A stretch of DNA of 64,000 bases from Trichoplusia ni (lineage: Eukaryota > Arthropoda > Insecta > Lepidoptera > Noctuidae), in NCBI RefSeq assembly GCF_003590095.1, contig NC_039488.1, forward strand, positions 11,470,001 to 11,534,000. The letters run 5' to 3'. The notes beneath the pieces were generated by a model. That model worked only from the letters and a program-made list of their open reading frames with translations, was not told the origin of the DNA and searched no databases. The position numbers were made by a program, and so were the translations under genes. Numbering within the stretch: the stretch's first letter is position 1; each line of letters begins with the position of its first letter. Below are positions 1 through 10,749 of this stretch, piece after piece.

Positions 1-373
1 CGTCGTCTTCACCCCGTTTCTGTGCTTGACGAGCGACGGAATCCAGTTTTCTATATCCAATCACATTAGCATATTGTTTATTAGTATCTGCGCAGTGGGC
101 ACAAACTTAGAGCGTGGACAATAATGTGATTATTTGATGATGTTTGTATGTTTATGACAACGTAACGCAATTTATGCGTAAATAATAAATTAATTGTTTG
201 TTTGTTTGTTGCGTTTGCGTTTGATTCCGGTATGCAGTTGTTGTTCTTCTTAAGTTGAGTAAATATTGCGTAAAATTATTGTTGTTTGCTTCTATGTTAG
301 GTACGCACTTAGTACTAGTGTCCTTGATGAGCATTAGAAACATAGTTTACTTCTATTTTGGCTATTACTGACT

Positions 374-441
374 CAGTTTCGCCAAATAGTCCGGCGAAAC
401 TGTCAAATCTTGTACTCAGACTAACTGCGTCAGATTTGACA
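374..441. repeat. two consecutive perfect inverted repeats
   Basis: CAGTTTCGCC (374-383) pairs with GGCGAAACTG (393-402) across a 9-base loop. It is followed directly by TGTCAAATCT (401-410) pairing with AGATTTGACA (432-441) across 21 bases. The two share bases 401-402. They may be a degraded MITE or a structured regulatory element. Confidence 0.6.
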
Positions 442-1149
442 AAAAAATTGTTTACTGTGGTATAGGTATGTTCTCGTATATACGACGTTGCTGATTTATT
501 ATAAATTCAATCTAGAGTAATAATAACATAATATAAATTTCCACTGCTGGACATATTCCGTTTCCCGCATATTTATATTATTTATCCATACATAGAACCG
601 CTAGACTACCACGACAGACAGATTGTTACAGGGTGTCAGTTCATAATCTTTAAAACAATTTTGCTCCAGTTGGCGATCATAAAGTGATACTCAATCATAC
701 ACAAACATGTTCGTTGTCATAGTTGTGCCCAGTGAAAGAAAGTTAAAAGATGCCAATTGAAAAATTAGTACTTCGTCAAGAATTTTACACTGTACCTAGA
801 TATAAAGTTATAGGTCAATCATACATTCCTTTTGCTAGTGTAAATGAGTACTCCTTTTTTGTCCAGCCAGTGTCACAAGGATGACATTGGGAGCACAGTG
901 CGGTGGAGGCTCGCCCTCCACAGCCAAACGGTGAAACGAAGCGTTGTGTCCGTTAATGACTGTTGTTAGGGTGAGTTCACATTGAGAATATTTGGTTAGA
1001 TTTAGGGATGTAAGCACTGTCCACTACAGTAAGTTACCGTCTGCCGTTTCCAGGACATACATATCTACTACAGAAAAAGATAAAGCAGAACACTATCTCA
1101 GCAGTTGCTTAGACTTTACTAGCCTCCAGCAAAGAAACAAAATGAATTA

Positions 1150-1390
1150 TCTTTCGCATGGGTTAACAGGGGGTCTGTGGAACCCATTAGGGCTAACGCC
1201 TGCCGGGGTAGCGGGATTATCCAAGGTTTTGTCCGAAATAGTTAACGTGGTACACGAAGGGCAAAAGAAGGAACATGACGCACCAATGTTTCTTTTCAGT
1301 CAGTAGAAGTCTGACACTCCCTTCCGCTCAACCCAAAGCGTAAATAGTATTTTGAGGACTTCTCATCCGAAAAGAAGGGATTAACAGGGG
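1150..1390 (+). repeat. dispersed moth repeat, 'GTCTGACACTCCC' family
   Basis: Contains GTCAGTAGAAGTCTGACACT (1299-1318) followed by CCCTTCCGCTCAACCCAAAGCG. The same block recurs at about 12375-12480 (plus) and, reversed, at about 6205-6305, 21185-21370, 32400-32520 and 57715-57820. It looks like the tail of a retroposon common in noctuoid moths. Confidence 0.65.
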
Positions 1391-1785
1391 ATAATTGTTG
1401 TGTGGTCTCAAGTGCAAGACATTCTTAAAAGGAGGCTGGATCTAAGAGGTAAGTACTGAAAGCATATACCTACTATTAATGACACCTTTAAAAGCGTCGC
1501 ACGCTAGGAACTAAATTCTTCTCTAATAAAATTATCCATAACAAAGTTTGTCTGAAATTTAATTCGACTATTATCTAAGCATTTTGTAATAGTAGTTCCT
1601 ATTACACTTATGTGGAGAAAAAATATCTATGTATGAACAGAGCCTTACAACCCGGTTTTCTTGTAGAACTACTATATTTCTACGTTGAATATAAGCTCAA
1701 GTTAAGTGCTCTATCTCTTAGTGTAGAAACTGTTCTTGTTACACAAACATTCAGTGACAAGGAAAACAATTGTTTAAACAACAAT

Positions 1786-4700
1786 ATGGTAAGATTTGTG
1801 ATATATTCATTTGTGTTCGTGGCTTAGTGATTTTTCAAAAATATTTTAAATTATATTCAATCTAAATTCAGATTATTTTTAAACATGTTAAGTTATTAGC
1901 AAGTTTTTAATTTTGGGTGCTTTTTTGTCTTTTAGAACTTCCTTTTTATAATTCATAAACAGTCCCAGCTTGAGGATTCTTATGATAAAGTAGTCATTAT
2001 TGTAGCAAACATTGTTTCTTATAAAACTATTGTCGTTTTTTTTCAGACGTCTTACACAGACAAGGGAAGGAAGCCTGAAGCAGGACGGTTTCTGGCCTTT
2101 GATCATCTAACGTTTTGGGTGTCCAATGCTAAACAGGTAGGCAATTATTTTATTAAAATCATCTTTCAAAAAATTTATTCATAAGCTGTTGCGGACTTTC
2201 TTCAAAAGTTATAGTGATGAACAATCCTGTGATACACAAACTTTTAAGCGGCTTTAACTGTCATCATGTGGAAGAAATCTTTGATAAATATTTTTACGTA
2301 ACTTTAATCGTTGACAACAACAGCTCACGCAGTAGGTATACAAAACACCGAGTTATAATTTCTCCTCGTTTTTTGTAACATTTCTTATTGCTGCTCTGCT
2401 CCTATCTTAAAATCGTACCCGTGATTTCCTGATATCACGAGAAATCTAATTTTAGCTGTAATATAATATTAGTGTAGTTCATAATCATTGTGATTTACTT
2501 TTATTATTGTTCTGGATAACTATTTTCCAATAGATATTTAACATGTCTTCAACTCTGATGCTGTGCAACTGTCTTTTGTGGACCACGTCGCTCTCGGAAG
2601 TGTCATCTCTAAAGACTTTATTAATAGTCTACACTTTTCATAGACGCTCTTGTATCTATTATTTTATTACTAGCCATCTACCACTCCCATCGGCTACAAA
2701 TCAAAAATAATCCCACGGGAACACAAAATCAGGATACAAACTATGAGTTAATCCAGGTTATGAACTATGTGTGTACTAAATTGCATCTAAATCCGTTCAG
2801 TGGTTTTTGCGTGAAAGAGTGACAAACATCTATCGACACTTACAACTTTCGCGTTTATAAGTAGGGTCTCTATATAATAACTCTGTAATGACACTTGAGA
2901 AAGACTTTTTACTGAGTTTTAATATGGTAAACAGTTTCGTAATATACGGATGCTGTGGAGACTGTAGAGTAATGGATACTAAGTAGAATTTCTGTTGTCT
3001 TATCTTTGTTTTGCACTGTATTATACTTTAGATCTGAAATTTGTCACAGTGCATTCTATTGTGACCCATTTTCAAGAACTATGAGAAAATCTTAGAGCTT
3101 TTTTTTTCAAATCTAGGTTTCTGCTCTACAAATAAAAAAAAACGAAATCGGTTCATCCGATCCAGAGCTATATGCCACAGACAGACACGTCAAAATTATA
3201 ACACCTGGCTTTCAAATATTCTTTATTATGGAAAGATCTTAGAACACAATAGCCATAAAACATAATTCTAGAAAAACCTTTTTTTTATGAGATTACTTTA
3301 TTCAATACTTATAAAAACAAGACTGACGTAAATACACGTCGTCTTTTGTTTAATTGTTGGTAAATCAAATAGAGGACAACGTGTATGCAATATATTCAGT
3401 CGCTTATCACGAAGACACTTGGTTAGATCCCATTAATTATGTAGGTAACACTAGCTGTTAGTTACGGCTTCACCCACCTTAATGTCGGTTACAGCTGCAA
3501 AAACATTACTCACCTTTGATGCAGCCGGATAAATTGTAGCTTGTGTCAAATAGTGTCAGGTAACTTTATATAAAATTTTATCGATATCAGTCCAGCTGTT
3601 TGAGTGTAAACATACAAACACATACTTTCGCTTTTATAACATTGACGTGATGAACTTAAAAAGTTTTCCGATTTGGGGTCCTGCAGAGTTATTTGTTTGT
3701 CAATAACTCTTCTTCTGACGCAGTCGAATGACTAACCGGTCAAGTAATAGTCTGACTGGAGACACTGAGGGTTCCGTACAGATAGGCAAAAGAAAAGGAA
3801 GTCAATAGGGCGACAAATTAATTTGACTAAATTTGAATCTGAATCACCTTTATTTCTTACGCTGCACATTAATTGTAAGCGTTTTCAACTTTAAACCTCG
3901 ATCTTTATTTCAGTTTTTATTGGGGTAACATAAACAGATCGTCTATGATAAATATTTCTCAGGTCAGACGGAATAATATCGATGTATGAGTAGATAAGGT
4001 TTCATTTTATCACTTGGGTACAAACACCTAAATAGAGTTGTCAGTCTTTTACATCAGTAAAACATTTTAAACCTACAAACTGACGTACAACGAAGTGATA
4101 TACGGGTTTCTTGCTTCCTTCAGCCTTTGTGGCTAAGTTACCTTTCTACAGCTGAAAGCATTAAAAAAGCTAAAATGTATGGTATGATGACTTTTCGTTT
4201 CATCAAGTGGCTTGATACCTGTATTTTCATAGCTTTGAGCATTTTCTATCAGCTCCAACGATTGCCGAAATGTTATTTGGCTATAGTAGACACAAAACAT
4301 AAGAAAACTAGATTTTATTGTTGAAACACTCATCAAAACAATTTGTCAAGGTCATACAAATGTTTAATGAAATCTATTTATATTGACAGGCGGCGAGTTA
4401 CTATGTGTCAAGATTTGGATTCGAGCCTCTGGCATACAGCGGTCTGGAGACTGGTTCGAGACAGGTCGCCTCTTACGCCGTCAGATTGAATAAGGTAGGT
4501 AAACTGGTATTATCAACTGAACGAGCCTCTCATTGGCATTTATTATTATACTGGTATATTATATAATGTATTCAGGTATTCACGTTAATTTGTTTATCGT
4601 CATGTCTACTGAACTTGAACTAAGTGATAAAGCGATCAGTTTCTTTGTGCATGTGAATTGAATGTTCGTGAAACCATCAGCGGCACAAGGATTCAATTCC

Positions 4701-7700
4701 CTTCCAGCGAACTTCGTTTTTTTTAAATCTATAATTTTTGCTTAACTAGAAATGATTAAGTTGAAAAATTCACTCGCCTTCTCGAAATTACGATTGCTGC
4801 CTTGCTACTGAAAATTAAGTTCAATATTCAACACTTATATTTTTCCGTTGCTTAGAGCATGATTAACAATTTCTTATACATATAATTAATTGTTGGCACT
4901 TATAAATACGATTAAAGGTCATAAAAACATTGTTTACATAACTTTTAGTGCTTTTATTTATATCGTGTTACGTAAATGAGGATTTTATGTTACATTGTTT
5001 TTGACTGGAAATATATTTAAGATTATTGTGAGTATTTATCATAGGCGAGATCTTATCTTAGTGCAGACAATTTGTAATAAATTTTCTCCTTTCGCGATAA
5101 CATCGTGACATACTTGATTTGCTAGAATATTGCCAAAATGTTATCTCTTAATCTAATATATCACATTCTTGTGTCACGTGTTTGCAATTAAACTTCTCCG
5201 AAACGGCTCGACCGATTCGCATGAAAATATCTTTGCTTGGCTAGGACTGAGACGGAAATCTACTTTTCATACCCCAGGGATGTATGTTTTAGTTTCAAGC
5301 CTCAACGTTATTTCTTCGCCAGAAATTCAACAGAAATTATTGATACGGGAAAGCAACGTTTGCCAGCTCAGCTAGCAGGTAATTATAATAACACCAAAAA
5401 TGAATCTAACGAAACTATCCCTTTCATTCTCAGATCATATTCGTGTTTCAAGCCCAATATGACCCGGTGGAGTCAGACCTAACCAAGGAGGTTGGATACC
5501 ATGGTGACTTCGTGAAGGACGTCGCTTTCCAAGTGGAGAACCTGGACTACATCGTGGAGTACGCCAGGAAGCAAGGAGCTGTCGTCGTCAAGGATATTTG
5601 GAAGGAAGAGGATGAATTTGGAGTTGTGAGAATGGCAGTTTTGAAGACCGTAAGTTGACTGTTTTGCTATTAGTTTAGTTACGTACGGAAGAATTGGGAT
5701 AAATTGTAGGTAACAAGTGGAGAGGCTACTTAATTGCAACACTCTCCTTAAATTATAGTCTTCTGATTGCTGCAGTAAATCATTAGATCCGGTTATGCTA
5801 ATACAGCAACCGAAGATAGATCTCGATGGCGTGCAATTGGGGACGCCTGTGTCCAGCAGTGGACGAATTTGGTTGATGGTGATGATGGAGATGATGATAT
5901 TAATTTATTTCTATTTTTTCTTCTTTAGTATGGAGACAACACACACACGCTAGTGGACAGGTCTCAATATAAGGGACAGTTCCTGCCTGGATACCAGCTG
6001 TTAAGCAACGATCCTATCAATAAATTCCTGTAAGTACTCAAGTCCTTACCCCAAATTAAATAAGAACTGGTGACCTACCATTACCTCTTTTAGACTGTAG
6101 ATGCTGTAGAAGCAAGATATGGCATACAGTGCCGTCTCTATTCCGTTACTGCCTTAGTCAGTAGGCCCCTTTTACCTTTTTTGTGCTTATGCCTATCTTA
6201 TCCTATGTTCATGGACACCCTCAGGGGTGGAAGACGATAGTGTCAGAGTCTAACTGACTAAACCTGAATCGCTGCAACGTCTCCCGCTTTAGCCGCAGGC
6301 CCCTGGTGAGAGAATGTCCGATGATATATAAAATTATTTTGTTCTCAACAGCCCAAAAGTGGAGATCAATTTCATTGACCACGTCGTCGGAAACCAGCCT
6401 GACAATGAAATGGAGACAGCTGCTTCCTGGTACGAACGCTGTCTGCAGTTTCATAGGTAAGATGCGAATTTAATAACTAACACTTAGACTCTAATATAGG
6501 TGAGAACACGTTTCTATTATTGAAACTTATCTTTGACTTAGCGAAGTATTCAGTAAAGGGTACCTGGATACAGAGTCTTCGAAAGCATTTTGTATCCAAT
6601 ATTAAGATATTTTTCCCACTTGTAGACCTGTACTGTTTTTTAGTTCGCATAAACATGACACTAAGGCAAAATTTTACTTTAGCCTTTTGGAAAATGTGAT
6701 CAAAATAAACTCTTTTTTTAGATTTTGGTCAGTAGACGACAAGCAAGTCTGCACCGAGTATTCAGCTCTGCGTTCCATTGTGATGGCAAACTGGGAGGAG
6801 AACGTGAAGGTGCCCATCAACGAGCCAGCACCCGGCAAGAAGAAGAGCCAGATCCAGGAGTATGTGGAGTACCACGGCGGAGCTGGAGTGCAACACATCG
6901 CTATCAATACTGAGGATATTATTACTGCTGTAAGTGTTTTAAGGGTTAGAGGATAGGAGCTAGGGGAATAGATTAATGAAAGGTAGGAGAAAACAAGCGG
7001 ACTAGACATAGGTCAAAAGGTGATCAAATCGCGATAAAATGTCAATTTAAGAGGGATTGGATGATCAGTTTGATAAAAATCTTTGGAAAACGGGCCCTAT
7101 CACCAGAAAGACAAAAAACCCAGTGGTATCCAAGATTTTCATCCATCCAGTATTTGGTTTCTTTGTAACTTTCTTCCCACGCTATGTAATCTCATCATTC
7201 AGATGAACATTAGTCCTGGGTGGGAATCGTAACCCACCACTTCCAATACAGCAGTTAGAGCCACTGACCACAAGACTAACACTTTTTAAAACGTCTTTAT
7301 AGGTCTTTCTCGTTGTGAGTATCGGCCAAACTGGTTTCAATTGCTCGCTCAGCTTAATGACAAGGGTCAAATAACATCCATACTATACAAGAGAAATAAA
7401 CCTTTCATAACCATAACTGAACCTAAAAACTTCCACAGATTGAGCATCTCCGCAGTCGTGGTGTTGAATTCCTCTCAATCCCATCAAACTACTACACTTT
7501 GATCCGAGAGCGTCTCAAGTTGAGCAAAGTGAGGGTAGCAGAGAGTATCGACACGTTGGAACGATTAAACATCCTAATTGACTATGATGATGACGGCTAC
7601 CTGCTTCAGATCTTCACCAAGAACACTCAAGACAGACCCACACTGTTCATAGAAGTTATTCAGAGAAGGAATCATAATGTGAGTAGTTTTAGAACATAAG

Positions 7701-8176
7701 AACGCATTTAATTTTGTAAGATTAAGGGTTTTTATGTAATAGAATAACTCTTGGTCTCTTTGTGCACGTGACTTGAAAGTTTGTGAAACTCCCCGTGAAA
7801 CAAGGACTAATAATTCCTCAGCGCTGGAGACGGTTTTTTATTATTAAAGCTATTCATATGATATACTACAGTAGGTAATGTTAATTGAATTGCTCAAGTA
7901 TATTACTTACGAGTCTAAGCAACGTGACTTGTTAAAAAATGGATTTCTATACTTTATATTATGCAAATTACTTTATCATTAACCCTTGTATGTAACTTGT
8001 ATCCAAGATACAGATTGGTATAGAGTCCTTACAATGGTGAGAAAATTCTAGCTTCTTTATTATACTTCTTTTGACGTAATTTTAATTGTTCTACTTCACA
8101 GGGTTTCGGAGCTGGCAACTTCAAAACGCTCTTCGAATCAATTGAATTGGAACAAGAGAAACGCGGCAACTTATAA
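1786..8176 (+). CDS. HPD: 4-hydroxyphenylpyruvate dioxygenase, nine coding exons
   Basis: This enzyme converts 4-hydroxyphenylpyruvate to homogentisate, the second step of tyrosine breakdown, using Fe(II) and O2. Coding exons: 1786-1788, 2047-2136, 4390-4494, 5434-5649, 5929-6029, 6352-6456, 6722-6929, 7439-7678, 8102-8176. All introns are GT-AG and the phases join cleanly to give 380 residues, the usual animal length. The first coding exon is the ATG alone, and the second exon opens TSYTDKG, as expected for insect HPD. The three iron ligands fall where the family puts them: His182 (FIDHVVGN), His265 (GVQHIAI) and Glu348 (LFIEVIQR). RFWSVDD (207-213) and the C-terminal GFGAGNFKTLFESIE are also typical. 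No frameshift or stop is seen. Introns carry SINE and LINE debris. Recognition is from family knowledge; exon edges are inferred from sequence. Confidence 0.96.
2700..2870. repeat. non-LTR/SINE tail fragment in HPD intron
   Basis: Contains AAATCCGTTCAGTGGTTTTT (2789-2808) then GCGTGAAAGAG, a phrase also found at 17875-17910. It is typical of degraded lepidopteran retroelement tails. Confidence 0.5.
3750..3800 (+). repeat. 'GGGTTCCGTAC' repeat fragment
   Basis: GAGGGTTCCGTACAGATAGG resembles the start of the block seen more fully at 59725-59860 and 54625-54740. Confidence 0.4.
4630..4725 (+). repeat. SINE fragment (3' part) in HPD intron
   Basis: TTTCTTTGTGCATGTGAATT then GTTCGTGAAACC and CGGCACAAGGATTCAATT match the body of the SINE family seen whole at 16675-16880. 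The tRNA-like head is missing. Confidence 0.6.
5805..5900 (+). repeat. non-LTR retrotransposon 3' end
   Basis: The plus strand reads RSRWRAIGDACVQQWTN in one frame. This is the conserved C-terminal tail of lepidopteran non-LTR reverse transcriptases, followed by a GATGAT run. It lies in the intron just before HPD exon 5. Confidence 0.65.
6205..6305 (-). repeat. dispersed moth repeat, 'GTCTGACACTCCC' family
   Basis: Reverse copy: GGACACCCTCAGGGGTGGAA, then GTGTCAGAGTCTAACTGACT. It lies between HPD exons 5 and 6. Confidence 0.6.
7185..7295 (-). repeat. tRNA-headed SINE fragment
   Basis: The minus strand has GTCTTGTGGTCAGTGGCTCT (box-A-like) and GGGTTACGATTCCCACCC (box-B-like), the two halves of a Pol III promoter. 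It is in the HPD intron and is too degenerate to be a tRNA. Confidence 0.5.
7745..7845 (+). repeat. SINE fragment (3' part) in HPD intron
   Basis: CTCTTTGTGCACGTGACTTG then TTTGTGAAACTCCCCGTGAAACAAGG, closing in GGAGACGGTTTTTT. It matches the 3' half of the SINE at 16675-16880. Confidence 0.6.
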
Positions 8177-8295
8177 ACTTAATATTATCTCATCTTTTAC
8201 ACTTTATTCTAAGATTATTAGTAGTTGAATTAATTACAAAACTCTTGTTCATAATAATAGTGTCAATTGTGTTTTGTTTTTACGGCTTTTATTTT

Positions 8296-8301
8296 AATAA
8301 A
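8296..8301 (+). terminator. HPD polyadenylation signal
   Basis: AATAAA lies 120 bases after the HPD stop codon in AT-rich sequence. It is the first canonical hexamer downstream, so the HPD 3' UTR is probably about 140 bases. A second AATAAA lies near 8437. Confidence 0.6.
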
Positions 8302-8465
8302 AAAAGTGTGGCCATGTTTATGTTTAAGACGAATGTTTTAACATACTTTTAATGTAAGTATAAGAATCTTTGCACAGTTAGCATAAAGCTCATTGCAATT
8401 ATTTTGTATATTGTAAAATTATTGAGAAGTAAATGTAAATAAAACAAATATAAAAAGAGTATCAC

Positions 8466-8471
8466 TTTATT
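8466..8471 (-). terminator. candidate Sec62 polyadenylation signal
   Basis: TTTATT on the plus strand reads AATAAA on the minus strand. If this is the site used, the Sec62 3' UTR would be about 2.3 kb (10749 down to about 8450) and would end roughly 150 bases from the HPD 3' end, making the two genes tail to tail. Earlier minus-strand hexamers cannot be excluded. Confidence 0.35.
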
Positions 8472-10749
8472 GAAATACCATTGATTAACATGATACAATT
8501 CGTTATTAAACGACAAATAGATCTTGTTACGAGTGCCAGCGTATTTACAAAAAAAAAAACAACAAAATGTATTGTGAAAAAAAATGCACATAAATAGAAA
8601 CGCGGTATTCGCGAAATAAATATTATTTATTCACAATTTTGTAGACAGCACCAAAATATTTAAAAGGCCGTGACCTCACCGTTTGATATAGGAAAATGAT
8701 ACTTATTACAAGCATGTGTGAAACGAGAATACAACAGAAGGTTCTGTATAAATATTTATATATATGATTACACAAATTAAATAAATCTCATGGATATGAC
8801 AAACGAAAAGCTAGTTAGTACATATTGTGATGCGATTTATGAGTTATTTAAGCAATTTACAGCATTAAGAATTTGTGAATTTAAACTGTAAAATTGTTGC
8901 TTAGATTTTATGAAAACGATGAAGTAATATAGGAATGTATTTATGGTATTAATAAGATAGAAATGAAATGGAACTTTTATTAAGAGTTAAGAAAAGAATT
9001 ACGTAAATTGAAACCTAACAAAAAGCATTAGAGTTAATTTTCGTATATCAAACGGTAGCCGTAGGTACGAATCACAAAACCCGACGGACATAACAAACAT
9101 GAATAAAATGAATGCAAAAGTAAAACATAATTGCACAAATACAGTAACTACCTTCGCACTATCGCCGAAGACGTACGAAGTTTGCCGAACGGACACGATG
9201 TGTCAAGTTTCACATAATTCGACATAATTTTTTAAACAGGTACTATTTTCGGAGTTGTATTTTCTCTTCGAGCGATACTGCGAAGGTGTGTGTATAAATT
9301 GTCTAAAATCATATTATTACGTCACAGATTTTCGTCGATCTAGCAATTTCCCGTTCACATCAACATTCATTCGTTCTCAGTTCATTTAAATAGAGAGCGA
9401 ATCGAGAATGATTTGATGGTAACCGAGTTATAGTCATTTTGACTGATTTTGTTAACTTGCATAATCGACTAAAACAATAATTTTGAGCTTGCGTCAAGAG
9501 TAAGCTAACTATGGCTACAAACACTATATAATTTAATACATTAATTCTCACTATATTACATTTATTAACAAAATCAGTCAACCACAGTGTCATTATATGT
9601 GTCCACTTCAGATCTTTAACGCGAATATTTGGTATTACCATCGATTTATTGACACTAAATATGACAGCTAGACACATGTCATATTTGACGTCATGAGTGA
9701 AACAGTAGGATGTTAAAATTTTAAATCACCAACCAAATTCATATCGCTTGAATGGCGTTTGGTGTAGTGACAATACTTATAAGGAAATACTCGGAATTTA
9801 ACCTAATATAACCTAACTGTGTCAACCGTCAAGTCTCAGGTATTGTGAGTACCGCGGGTATGTTTGTATGGCGTCCTCCCCAAGTTAGGTACATTTTTAT
9901 GTACTAAGATTATTATAGAACATTGAACAGGCTGTATTATAACATTTTATTCCAAAACATAGCTAATTATCACTCTAAAATATTACAATACAGCCATAGG
10001 TAATATTGGCAATATTAATACGCTATTCCAAGCCAGGATCAACTTTGACATATACCCAATTTGTAAAGAATATTCTAGAAAAATTTCAACATCAAAAGCG
10101 TCACAAAAATTTAGTACAAAATAACCACAGTTAATATTTACATTAGACTAATAAATGCAAAGGAAACAACCCTGGCTTGACTACAGTGATTCGAGAATAT
10201 TAAAAATGGATTTATCGTGAATGCTTGCACATATAATAAACGGTATACATTGAATATCGGTGACATAAATGGCACGATACATTCGTATTCGTCAACATCC
10301 AAACTTGCACAGAGATACGGGAATACGTACACGCACGCACACACGTACAGACCGCATGTTTGTGGTAAAATCACCTTTATTACAATTAGGTAAGGATGTT
10401 TTTCGTTTCACCAACCAGTCTACAATGAATTATAGAACTATATGACACACTAGAATCACAAAACAACGTTAATTTCACACGTGTTACGACCGCTAAAAAG
10501 CGAAACAGCTGTTATAAACCCTTCAAACCCATCATTTTTTTACTCGATTCCCACAAAATCTTTGACACAATTTTTCACAAACATGTTATTTTTTTATTCA
10601 AAAGACAAGTGTCATATTAAATCCCACCGCAGACCAATATAACATTATAAACACCCCACATGATTGTCACATCGTTCGTAATTCCAGTGTATCATATAGC
10701 CCCGTATCACATGTCATATCCCCGGCCCACACAAACCCCCCGGTGTTAC

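Larger units (their letters stand above)
1..1611. other. upstream region of HPD, no gene recognised
   Basis: AT-rich sequence holding a pair of short perfect inverted repeats (374-441), a TTTG microsatellite near 197-210 and a dispersed repeat at about 1150-1390. An open frame at 992-1306 lies mostly inside that repeat and is not a convincing gene. The 5' UTR of HPD probably starts somewhere between 1600 and 1785, but no clear core promoter is seen. Confidence 0.5.

Noticed and set aside
992..1306. 104-residue open frame on the plus strand
   Set aside because: Its 3' half lies in a dispersed repeat present at five other sites and it shows no domain or splice context.
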